A DNA stretch of 64,000 nucleotides. Source: Haematococcus lacustris (lineage: Eukaryota; Chlorophyta; Chlorophyceae; Chlamydomonadales; Haematococcaceae). A program made the translations under genes and the position numbers. Position 1 is the first letter of the stretch; every line of letters begins with the position of its first letter. The DNA is taken from the NCBI GenBank assembly GCA_030144725.1, contig JASKMD010000030.1, positions 5,239,346 through 5,303,345 of the forward strand, written 5' to 3'. The notes below the pieces were generated by a model, which saw nothing but the letters and a program-made list of their open reading frames with translations, was not told where the DNA came from and made no database searches. Positions 49,803 to 58,806 of this stretch are shown here, one piece after another.

Positions 49803-52800
49803 GTCAGCAGCGGCAGCAGCGGCAGTAGCACCGGCGGCGGCGGCAGCAGCAGCAGCAACGGCGGCAGCAGCAGCAGCGGTATTGGCAACGCATCCCCGCA
49901 CCTGGCAACGTCCTCAATGTTATGAGCCTCGTCAAAGATGAGGACGGCGTTGGCCAAGTCCAAGCCCACTGCTGCCCTGATAGCTGCACAGGCACAAGCA
50001 GCAGGCGTGTCTACGTCCACAGCCAGCTATCACTGCTGCGCATGACGGGTCGTGGTGGCAGTAAGTCAGGCAGCAGCAGCAACAACAGCAGGAGAAGGAA
50101 GAGTAGCAAGCGCTTCAAGTGGAATGCTGTTATGCCAACAGTCAGGTGCAAGGTAGTCCTGGGCATGACCTTGTCCAGTCAGGACGGCAGCTAGCATGGT
50201 GTTTGCGCAGGAGAGCGGCGTCTCTGCAGTGGGTGATGGGGGTGAGCTGTGGGGTGGATGCAACACAGTGTGAGAGTCACACAACCACTGGGTGTGATAG
50301 CAGCTGGGTCACACCTGGATCACACACGTAGGAGTAGGGGCAGAAAACCAGGTCAGCGGCAGCAGCCAGGTCTCTAGCGGTGAAGTAAGGGCAGCACTTG
50401 TGGCTGGCACCCGCCTTCTTCATGTCTTCAATGTCATGCACCTGCCCAGGACATACAGACCATCAGACAAGCAGGCACCAAGATGTGTGACCCCCTATGC
50501 GTGACCCCCTATGCAAGCACACAAGGTAGCACTTGAGCAGAGCTGCAAGGGATAGGTCAAGCTTATATGGACTATCCTCCATCCAGAAAGCAAGCGCAGA
50601 GAGTAGCACTGGAGTAGAGCTGCAAGGGCTAGGCTTGTATGGCCTTGTATGGTATATCTTGACTCAGAAGCAGCAGCTGTCGTTGACCATTATAATAGTA
50701 AATAATATAAATACGTAGCATTATATTACATTATATATATATATATCCGTATATGAATTATTTTTCATCTGATCAGGGGAACAGCAGCAGCCAGCATGGG
50801 CTACGCCCTGCATGCAAGGCCACACCCACCGTGTTCTGTAATATGGGGGTCCTGCTCCGTTCCTTGCTGCCAGCGAACCTGCATCCAAACTTGCCCTGCA
50901 TCAGCTCCTCGCAGGCCTCGTCTATTCGTCCTGTCTTGATGACTGCCTTGTTGATGCAGTAGTGCTGCTTTGCTGCCTGCGCCAGCCAGGGCCAGTCAGG
51001 TTGAGTGAGGCCTGCTGGTGGCAAGCGCGTGCGGGCCTACTGTCAGCAGCTTCAATAGCAGCCTGATGCAAGCTGTGGCGAGCACTCCTTGGTGGGGTGA
51101 GGCAGTGGCAGCAACAGAACAGACAGTAACAAGCTCGGCCGACAAACATACGACAGCTGAGAGGCAGCAGCCCAACCCAGCAAGCTGTGCCAGGGCAGCA
51201 CCCCATGCGTGCCAGGCAGCCATGCACAGTAACGTCCCAGCCAGCCAGCAACAGGCAGCCACATGTCCACATGGTCTCATGCCATCCTCAACATACCACA
51301 TGGCCAGCCCACGCCAGGCAACAGTCAGCAAGCCGCAGTCAGGAGACAGTAGGCAGCAGGGCGGCCTGCCCCAGGGTTGCCATCCTCACCAGTATAGCCA
51401 TGCGGGGCTTGTACTCAGAGCGCTTCAGCTCCTTCACCACCTGCAGCACCACAGGGCAGCAAACCACCCAGGTCTGGACAAGCCATACAGGGGCTGTGCA
51501 CTGACCGGTAGCCAGAGCCACAGGGGCACAGGGGGAGCCTCAGGGCAGCAGCCGCTGGTCCGCTTGTCTTGATGCAGTGCTGCAGCTTGGCTGGAGCTCA
51601 GCATCCCAAACCACCCCAACCACTATCAGCCACAGCCAACAATGTGGTGTCCCGCATGAGTCACTCGCATGCACTTGGGGCACAGCAGCAGGGAGCTCGT
51701 GAACATGGCGCATGGGTCAAGTGGCTGCCAGGGAAGGTGGCAAAGAGCAGGAGACGGGAGGCCACAGCTGACGAGGCACACCACCAGGTTGTGCACATCC
51801 TTAGCATTGTGTTCTGGCGGGGCAACGGCAGAACCTGGTGAGGGGTGAGGGGCAAGGGTTGGGCTGACAGTCATGGTCAGGGCATCAGAGGAGGGGCTGC
51901 GGCTGGCTTGCAGAGGCAGACCTGCCCCCTGGTGGCTGGCAGGGGAGTGGTGGGCAAGGGGCCTGACGTTCGAGGCGCACCTGAGCAATCTGGGAGTGTG
52001 TGCGGGTGGCGAAGAAGATGCGTGGCACAGTGGGCTTTGCGCTCCCACTGCCCCTGCCTGGGCTGCCTGCGGAACTGCTGGCAGTGCTGCCGGGGGAAGC
52101 GCTGCCAGGGCTGGGTGCAGCATCCGCCTCGCACTCCATTGCCTCCCCGCCGTCCCCCTTGCAGCAACCCTTGGCCTTGGATGGGTTGGCTGCCTTGCCC
52201 TGGCCCAGGACCTCCTCCCCGCCCTCTGTCTTGACCTTGTCATCGGTGGCTGCCTTGACCTCGGCCTTGCACGGGCCCAGGACCTCCTCCCTGCCCTCTG
52301 TCTTGACCTTGTCATCGGTGGCTGCCTTGACCTCGGCCTTGCACGGGCCCAGGACCTCTGCCCCGCCCTCGGCCTTGACAAGCGCTGGGCCCTTGGCCCC
52401 ACCCTTTTCCGCCACACTGGCTGCCAGCAGCATGGCAAGCTTGGCCTTTGCGGCTGCTTGCCAGGCCAGGGCTGAGCACAGCAAGCACAAGGTCTTCCCA
52501 CTGCCTGCAAGCGTGCAGGAGGGTTGGCAACAGGTGCAGCTGTGGCGATGCAGCAAGGCGCCATGGCAGGGGCTGTAAAGGCAAGTGAAGCGTTACTGAA
52601 GCTCCACCACAAGGTTACTCCTTGCACTACGGCAAGCTCCTGGAGGTGCGAGTGTGATGTGGATGCGATGGTCAGATGTACCTGCTACATATGCGGGTTG
52701 TGGCATTTTGGCAAGACCCGGGTTCGAGTCCTGAAGGCATGCCAGATGGGAATTATGCACTGCCACAGCTAGGCCTGGGACTGCAGCACGTTGCATGGGG

Positions 52801-55308
52801 AGCCAGGAGAAGCCAGACTTGGCTCGGCTCCGCAGGTTCAGCTGGTTGGGGCTGCACTCTTGCAAGCTGACACACCCTGCCAGTTGCCAACCCAGCCAGC
52901 TACCTTTCACCCATCTCATGGTGCCGGGTGCCCTTTGGAGGTGCCCTTTGGAGGTGTGAGAGTGAGTGACACACGGGTATAATTAGTATGGGAAGATATG
53001 AGAAGGGCTGCGAGACAAGCCACCCAAGACCCAGCCCGCTGTGGCACAGTAGTGTGCCCCGCCATTAGAGCTGTCATCAGCTTACATTAGTGCATGTTTG
53101 TCATGCCAACTCTAAGTCATAGCCCTCTGGGTCAGGCAAGAATGTAGGTGGTAGGCGGTCATGACCATGTGTATGCAATGTGTATGCCATGTGCATGGGA
53201 ACTCCACACAGAAAAAACACCGTTTTGTAGGGGTCCACACTGAGTGTCCCACTGCATTGAAGGCTCAAGGTTGAGGGCCAAGGTGCTGACATACCCTCAA
53301 TAAACCTCCATGTCCACCACTCTGTGCACATGAGCACTGACAACCCTAAGTTGCTTGGAGAAGGCTGCTGAAGCCACGCCAGCACTGCAGCCAGGCAAGT
53401 GGGTAGACGGAGACTGCAATGCAGCATTGAACATGCAGCGCATTGGGGAGAGCAGGTGGCGCCCGCTGGAGTTGTGTTGGTGGCCTGGGCAAAGAGTACC
53501 CAGGCCTGGGCTACAAGTGGCTGCAAGACCGCCAACCCAAAACCCAGCGTGCTGAGGCACAGTAGTGTGCCCCCCTTGAGCTGGCATCAGCTAGCATCAG
53601 CGCATGTTTGTCATGCCAACTCTGGGCTATAGTTCTCTCACAGGGGTAAGGTATTAGTGTAGTTGGTAGGCGCCCATGCCATGAAGTGGTCCCTAGTGGT
53701 CCACTCCAATGTAGGCGCTAGTGAGGGCTTTTCAGTTTTTAAAAGTAGCTATGGTGTAAACATGGTAAGCGCTGCTCATCTGTTTTCGGTTACACTAATG
53801 CTGCACTGCCGCTGAGCCATGCATGTGCTGTGATGACTGCACTGCGATGAAGGGCAAGGAGCGCAAGGGCGCGGATGCGCCCAAACAGCCCAAACCCAAG
53901 GTGCCCAAGCGGAAGCCCAAGGGAAAGCCTGACAACCTGGGCTGGGTAGGCCTGTCTCGCCACAAGGGAAGGCGCGGAAGGATAGGCTGAAGGAGCAGGC
54001 CAACTCGAGGCTCCAGTTCGTCAAGTGCTACATGAAGAGCTTCATCAAGTGGGGGACCCGCAAGCAGCTGGTGGTGTTCTTTGGCAACGCAGGCATTGGC
54101 ACGCGGGGTGGGTGGGGGGCCAAGGCTGTGCTGCCGGCCTGCCGAGAGGTGGTGGAGAGGGCCAACAGCGGCAAGCCAACCGACAGGGTGCCAGGCAGGC
54201 TGGTGACAGTGGATGAATTCCGCACCAGCAGGGTCAGCTCAGCTATGAACAGCCCCCAGCCCTGTGAAGCGGGGCTGGACCGCAGCAAGCCCACCAGGCC
54301 TGAAGGCTGGAAGCACCGTCACCGGTCAGGTGCAGCACCGCTTGTGGCGGTCAGCCTGGAGCAAGCGGTTTGAGGCGCCAGTGCGGGGGCTCATGTGGTG
54401 CCCTTGGTTGCACCAGGCTACCCCTGGGGACCTTGGCAGATGGGTGGACAGGGACTGCAACGCAGCCCTCAACCTCCAGCGGGCAGGGGAGAGCAAGTGG
54501 TGCCCACTGGAGCTGTGCAGGTGGCAACACTGAGGAGCTGCTCCTGCCAAGGGCAAGGAGTACCAGCATTGGGCTTCAAGAAGCTGTGAGACGGAGCACC
54601 CAAGGCCCAAGCCCAGCGGCCTGTAGCACAGTACCAGGCAATGCTTAAGCTGTTGCTTACATCAGAGCATGTGTTTCATGCCAACATTGATCGCTCCACC
54701 CTTGGGTGGGGGTAGGAAGCTAGGTATTGTACCGGCTGTAGGTCACAGACACTCAGTTCACATAACAGTTAGTAGGTTAGTAGGGGAATAATGTGCTGCT
54801 CATTTGTTTGCTCGTTTTCATCCCTTCCCGCCTGACCTGTGGGCGCTTCCAGGAGGGCATGTTGCTTGTTGGAGAGTGCGTGGATCATTTTGTGCATGAA
54901 CCTGCATCAGCCAGCGCAGCATCAGGAAGCAGGCAATTAGAAGCTCATGCTCACACCGCCCAGCCCTGTGCAGGTGCTGCCTCAGACTGTGTTAGGCTGC
55001 TTCATGCGGCTGCCTTCTGCTGCCTCAGGCTGCCATCAGCTCAAGCCCAAGCCCAGCCCAAGCCTTCACATCAAGTGACACATGTGCAGGCCCTGCCTTG
55101 ACCCCGCCATGACATGCCAGTACCAGCAACGCAGCTGCAGGTTTCCATCTTGGCATACAGCTGCCTTTCAGCTGGCGGATGGCAGGGAAGTAATGTAGTG
55201 GCTAGCAGGGCAAGGGGTGCGGGTGTGAGGGGACACTCACGTGAGCTGTGAAGCGTAGGGTGGGAAGGGAAAGCGCACGTCATGACCAGCCACTGACAGG
55301 GACACCAT
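40355..55308 (-). CDS. FANCJ: FANCJ/BRIP1-type XPD-family DNA helicase (complete, 1714 aa, 19 exons)
   Basis: 5'-3' Fe-S helicase for crosslink repair and G-quadruplex unwinding. Exons: 55308-55241, 54901-54837, 52504-51981, 51440-51390, 50976-50830, 50441-50315, 49983-49902, 49737-49639, 48616-48499, 48009-47901, 47434-47199, about 46536-46351, 46121-46023, 45662-45570, 44783-44631, 44500-44414, 44147-43959, 43613-43494, 42946-40355. Motifs: [12 protein letters not shown] (Q motif), EAPTG/SGKT split by intron 2 (Walker A), [14 protein letters not shown] (Ia), four Fe-S cysteines (HYC, EAC, GCRF, KCCPY), [11 protein letters not shown] (II), [12 protein letters not shown] (III), [17 protein letters not shown] (IV-V), [27 protein letters not shown] (VI). 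The BRIP1-like spacing and 'IFFxTRTHxQIAQ' favour FANCJ over RTEL1 or DDX11. The last exon adds about 860 Gln/Pro-rich residues. Acceptor of exon 12 is approximate. Confidence 0.9.
43744..43955 (+). repeat. C-rich CCCCTG / CTGCCC tandem array in a FANCJ intron
   Basis: First part (GCCCCT)n with variants, second part (CTGCCCCTG)n. It lies directly next to the donor of the exon ending at 43959. Confidence 0.85.
44873..45025 (+). repeat. 11-bp tandem repeat (GGGGTCACACA) in a FANCJ intron
   Basis: About 13 units of GGGGTCACACA with CACGTGG variants. No function is evident. Confidence 0.85.
45668..45724 (+). repeat. (CCAG)n microsatellite in a FANCJ intron
   Basis: About 14 CCAG units, immediately next to the acceptor of the exon beginning at 45662. 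Confidence 0.9.
45838..46015 (+). repeat. 24-bp tandem repeat in a FANCJ intron
   Basis: Units of about 24 bases built from CCTGCCTTCCTGCCTGCC plus CGCCCA or CACCCA, roughly six copies. Confidence 0.85.
46190..46346 (+). repeat. CCCCG pentanucleotide array, G-rich on the gene strand
   Basis: About 30 units of CCCCG turning into CCCCA and back, ending five bases before the donor of the exon at 46351. On the FANCJ sense strand it is G-rich and quadruplex-prone. Confidence 0.85.
47627..47706 (+). repeat. Dispersed repeat E, copy 1
   Basis: About 80 bases (CACACAACCGTGTATTTTTC, AAACCCAAGTTGCTTGAAAA, CCACCGCCCGTC, GTGATGG) nearly identical to 55648-55727. It lies in a FANCJ intron. Confidence 0.8.
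48888..49165 (+). repeat. 24-bp tandem repeat (about 11 units) in a FANCJ intron
   Basis: Near-perfect units of AGGTGGGGTAGGTAGGTGCT plus GGGT, without spacers. Regular 24-base phasing keeps frames open on both strands (Thr-Tyr-Pro repeats), which should not be read as genes. Confidence 0.95.
50690..50770. repeat. AT-rich island with (TA)n in a FANCJ intron
   Basis: About 80 bases of AT-rich sequence, including ATATATATATAT at about 50734, in strong contrast to the GC-rich surroundings. A preceding pair of similar 35-base segments (about 50530-50560 and 50605-50635) share GAGCTGCAAGGG. Confidence 0.75.
52180..52370 (-). repeat. 69-bp coding repeat inside FANCJ exon 3
   Basis: Two full and one partial copy of a 23-residue unit ([16 protein letters not shown] then EEVLGPC) lie between helicase motifs I and Ia. 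The unit is acidic/basic mixed with Lys-Thr-Glu, and polymorphic copy number would alter only the insert length. Confidence 0.85.
53005..53265 (+). mobile_element. Family-A relic 1 in FANCJ intron 2
   Basis: A short coding tail ([16 protein letters not shown] ending, about 53005-53050) is followed by the conserved family-A right end. It is antisense to FANCJ. Confidence 0.65.
53345..53740 (+). mobile_element. Family-A relic 2 in FANCJ intron 2
   Basis: Coding tail contains [19 protein letters not shown] (RuvC-III with DGD in place of DRD) and [12 protein letters not shown], then a stop near 53560, then the family-A right end (about 53575-53740). Confidence 0.65.
53840..54740 (+). mobile_element. 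Family-A/B-related Fanzor-like relic with the longest RuvC remains, in FANCJ intron 2
   Basis: Decayed coding sequence from about 53850: a Lys-rich segment, [19 protein letters not shown], a helix ([12 protein letters not shown]), [13 protein letters not shown], then after a frameshift near 54330 [38 protein letters not shown] and WCPLELCRW before a stop. DRDCNAALN equals the RuvC-III signature of TnpB/Fanzor; the usual zinc-finger cysteines after TS are replaced (SS). The N-terminal half including RuvC-I is missing. It ends in a diverged right end also seen at 39735. Confidence 0.6.
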
Positions 55309-55647
55309 AGGGGGTGATGGCGTGCTGCTACAGCGGCCCTAGTAAACCTGAGAAGGCTGGCCTGGCCTCACGCTCCAGCTCGATAGCCCGGCTGGCTGCT
55401 TGGCAGTTAGGTCCTCAGTTTGACACCTGCCGGCAGCCAAAGTGTACAGATGACAAAGGCAGCGGGCGGCGGCCGTGGCAGGAGAAGCAGGCCGCAGGGC
55501 TGGAGGTGCATTGTCAAGTCAACAACAAGGACTGGTCCAACACATAGGCGGGGTTTGGCGGGTTCGGCGGCAGCAGGAGGCTGGTCTGCCCCCTGGGTGG
55601 CTGTAACATAGCACTTGTGTATTCTCAGTGAGAATACACAAGAATTT

Positions 55648-55727
55648 CTCACACAACCGTGTATTTTTGGAAAACCCAAGTTGCTTGAAAAGGCCACCGC
55701 CCGTCGCACTGCGCATCACGTGATGGA
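55648..55727 (+). repeat. Dispersed repeat E, copy 2
   Basis: Second copy of the 47627-47706 sequence, joined directly to a family-A right end at about 55728. Upstream (about 55515-55545) lies a stretch shared with 8795-8830. Confidence 0.8.
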
Positions 55728-55965
55728 GCTGTCATCAGCTTACAATTAGTGCATGTTTTGCCATGCCAACTCTACATCATAGCCCTCGGGTCAGGCAATA
55801 GTGTAGGTGGTAGGCGGCTCATGTGCCATGTGCACTGGGTTTACTCCACACAGTCCAATAACACTGTTTGAGTCGGGTCTAGTTAGTGGCTGCTAGTGGC
55901 TGCTAGTGGGTACTTCTGATTCCGGCTCAAATGGAGGCCCTAGTGAGGGACAAGGGGGCTGGAGG
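55728..55965 (+). mobile_element. Family-A right-end fragment upstream of FANCJ
   Basis: Order of landmarks as elsewhere: GGAGCTGTCATCAGCTTACA, ATGCCAACTCTA, GTGTAGGTGGTAGGCG, TCCACACAG, GAGTCGGGTC, GTGAGGGACAAGG. A near-identical inverted copy is at 62690-62935. Confidence 0.7.
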
Positions 55966-56409
55966 TGCATTGAGATTTATTCATGCCTGAGGTATTGTTC
56001 ATGGGAACTAGAGTATGGCGCACAGTGCCTCAGGGAGCATTGATGGCCGGACCCATAAGCTCGTGCAGACGTGCAGCAGCGAGCACAAGCCTTGGAAGAT
56101 GGCAACCTTACACTCACCGAGTACTATCATGTACCGTGCAGGTCTGCCAACGCCGATGGCGTGCTGGTGTGCGGGCTGTCGCAGCGAGCCTTGTAACGCT
56201 TTTGGACGGAGCCACGTGGTTGCAGCGAATGTTGCAGCGGACATACGGTTCGAAGTACAGCATGGGCGGACATGTCTAAACATATTTCAAAACATATATT
56301 TATCACCTTTCGAGAAACTCAGTTGAAGACAGGTAATCGTAATCACTTGTCGCATGCTGCCATGTTTGTCATGCTCCACTCAAGGAAAACAACGACAGGA
56401 TCGCAGGGA

Positions 56410-57320
56410 TGGCTGGAAGACGCAAAGGCGCCAGGTACGGGGCCGCCCCCGCCTTGTGTGGCCCCGCATTGTGTCCGCGCATTGTGCCTTGGCCTGTCAA
56501 AGTGGCCTGTCAAAGTGCTTATTGTGCTTGCCTGCAGGTCATCAAAGTCCCTGGTGGCGCAGTCCCCGGGGCTGCAAGAAGAAAAATTATGGCGCACTTC
56601 CTGCATTGGGCGGAGGTTCACTCCCAGCTCCACGTCATAGCCTCATGCCTTGTGTGCATGGCTGCAGGTGCAGAAGGACATGGCGGAGGTGTCCATGCAG
56701 CGCCATGGGCGTGCCAAGCAGCTGGTGGTGTTATTGGGCATAGCTAGCATTGGCACCGGTGGAGGCTGGGGTGCTGACGCGGTTTTACGGGCCTGCTGCA
56801 AGGTGGTGTGCAGGCGCAGGGGCACAGACCAGCTGCGGGGCAGGATGGTGCTTGTGGATGAGCACCACACCAGCCGAGTCAGCTCAGCAGTAAATGGCCA
56901 GCAGCGTGATAGGCAGCTGAACAAACGCAGGGCCACCAGGCCTGCAGACTGGAAGCCCCCAGCAGGGCAGGTGGAACAGCGCTTGCTGCGACCAGCCTGT
57001 GCGGGGCATGATGTGGTGCCCGGCAGTGGCACCACGCCAGCCCCCACAGGCCCCATGCAGCAGCCAGGCAGCCACACAGCCTGCAGCCTGGAAGCCTGGG
57101 CCTAGCGGCACAGTAGTGTGTCACCATTTGAGCTGTCATCATTTTAAACTTTCAGTTAGTGCATGACAGTCATGCCAACTGACTATAGCCCCTGTCACAG
57201 GTGTCAGGCAATGATGTAGGTGGTAGGCACCCGTGCCCTGTGCATGTGCATAACGCCACACGGCCTCATAACACTGATTGAGTGGTTGCTAGTGGTCCGA
57301 CTCTAATGGGGCCTGGAGTG
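56410..57320 (+). mobile_element. Family-A Fanzor-like relic between FANCJ and ODC
   Basis: About 56660-57105 encodes KQLVVLLGIASIGTGGGWG, VVCRRRGTDQLRGR, MVLVDEHHTSRVSSAVNG and RRATRPADWKPPAGQVEQRL, the same segment as at 54060 but from a different subfamily; an upstream acceptor-like CTGCAG suggests that the original gene had introns. The RuvC-III part is absent, and the family-A right end follows at 57110-57320. Confidence 0.6.
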
Positions 57321-57374
57321 AGGATGGGTTAGTGTAAGTGCAAGTTGAAGGGGTGGTGTAGCTGGTGAACAAAC

Positions 57375-58000
57375 AGGAAAACACAAATAATTCAACATGG
57401 AACTCTTGTCTGACTGACAGGGACTGTGGGTAGTCCCACTCGGGTACAATCCAACTATAGCGTCATCAGCCGCACCCTTGATGACCACCAAGCCTCACAC
57501 CGGTGGCACGTTCACTCCAAACAGCTGGAGACCACTGGGCCCCCCCATTAAAACGTATGAGGCCACCAGCTTGTCTAACGTGATAGGCCCTGTGGGTTGT
57601 TGCGGGCCCGACCATGATGCCCCGCTGATGCAACCTGTGCCTGACCTTGGGGGGGCGGTGATTGACCAGCTTGTAGCGCTGCTAGTACTACTCGCCAGGC
57701 AGAGACTCTGGCAGAGACTCTAGGCCCTTCCAGCTGCATAGCTCCAGGGGGCGCTGCACACTCTCCCCGATGCACTGTAAGCTGAGGCATGCGTGTCCCG
57801 GCCCAGCCACCTGCCCCATGGTGGGGGCCTGGGGTCATGGGGATGGGCAGGGGGAGGATGGGGCTCCGGTGCAGGGGAAGGGGTGTCCTGGGCGAGGGGG
57901 CCTGGGCTAGGGAAGGGGTGGGTGGGCGCGGGTAGCCCTTGGTCAGCTTGCAGACGGAGAAGGTAGGGCAGGCAGGAGAGGGAGAAGAGGACTGAGATTG
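57375..58000 (-). mobile_element. Family-B Fanzor-like relic, minus strand
   Basis: Right end at 57600-57375 (GGTGGTCATCAAGGGTGCG, ACTACCCACAGTCCC) and, upstream on the minus strand, a decayed coding tail around 57850-57600 matching the copy at 34357-34091 (CGGGACACGCATG..., CAAGCTGGTCAATCACCG). Confidence 0.55.
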
Positions 58001-58413
58001 GGCAGGGAGAAGAGGGACACAAGGCAGGGAGAAGAGTCCTCGATCACAGGCATGCCCCACACCCTCAGCGCCCACCTCCTCATCAAGTCAGGGTCAAACA
58101 GGCCCTTGTGCATCATGGAGCATGCGGGAGGGGGTGCTGAGGCTGCCAGCTGCAGGGCTCTTGCTGCTGCAGGAGTGGTGATGGAGGAGGACAGGTAGGG
58201 GAAGTGTGTATGCACGCACATACGGCTCCCGTCTCCACTGGTGCGTCGCTGAAGCTCATGGCCGGGAACCTTGCGTGTGCTGAACCTAGACACGGATCTA
58301 CAACCAAAGCTCGCAACCCCCGTGCGGCCCCCGATGGCCACCTCGTCAAGAATCCTGTTAGATATCACTCCATGCAAATTTGAGGACATCATTATCGCCC
58401 TCCGCCGACACAT
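57943..58413 (-). CDS. Possible gene start, truncated by a family-B insertion
   Basis: ATG 58413 opens a frame with non-repetitive composition (MMSSNLHGVISNRILDEVAI; HKGLFDPDLMRRWALRVWG) that runs into Leu/Ser-rich sequence near the transposon relic. It is divergent from ODC about 390 bases away. It may be a disrupted gene or an unspliced first exon pair; no family was recognised. Confidence 0.25.
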   Translation of the reverse strand: MCRRRAIMMSSNLHGVISNRILDEVAIGGRTGVASFGCRSVSRFSTRKVPGHELQRRTSGDGSRMCVHTHFPYLSSSITTPAAARALQLAASAPPPACSMMHKGLFDPDLMRRWALRVWGMPVIEDSSPCLVSLFSLPNLSPLLPLLPALPSPSAS

Positions 58414-58806
58414 ACGGACCTCTAGTTATCCCTCCGCGTTAGCCCGGCTGCTGCGCAGGACTCAACAGACAGCAGTAGATCCTCCGGTCCCCTCCCTCCC
58501 CTACCGACCCCGTGCTCTTTGCGGCACGCTGGCGTCCCTCCGTTTACCTGCGCAGCTTATACTGTCTACTGTGAAAAGTAGACAGGCACAAGTATCCAGG
58601 TAAGCTGCCCGGACGAGGATGTACACTGCTTAATGTATCATTCAGCTTAACAGCTAGCTTGGGCTGCCTAGGGGCCCTCGCCGCCACCCAGCCGAGTCAG
58701 GGAGTTGGGATGTCCGGCGGGCAGACTTGTTGCGCTGGCACGGAGCTGAGAGCATCCCTTCTGGCACCGAGCTGGTCGCAGGTTCTTCACCACATCCACC
58801 GAGGCC

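Noticed and set aside
52690..52740. tRNA B-box-like GGGTTCGAGTCC
   Set aside because: No A box at the right distance and no acceptor stem; insufficient for a tRNA gene or SINE call.
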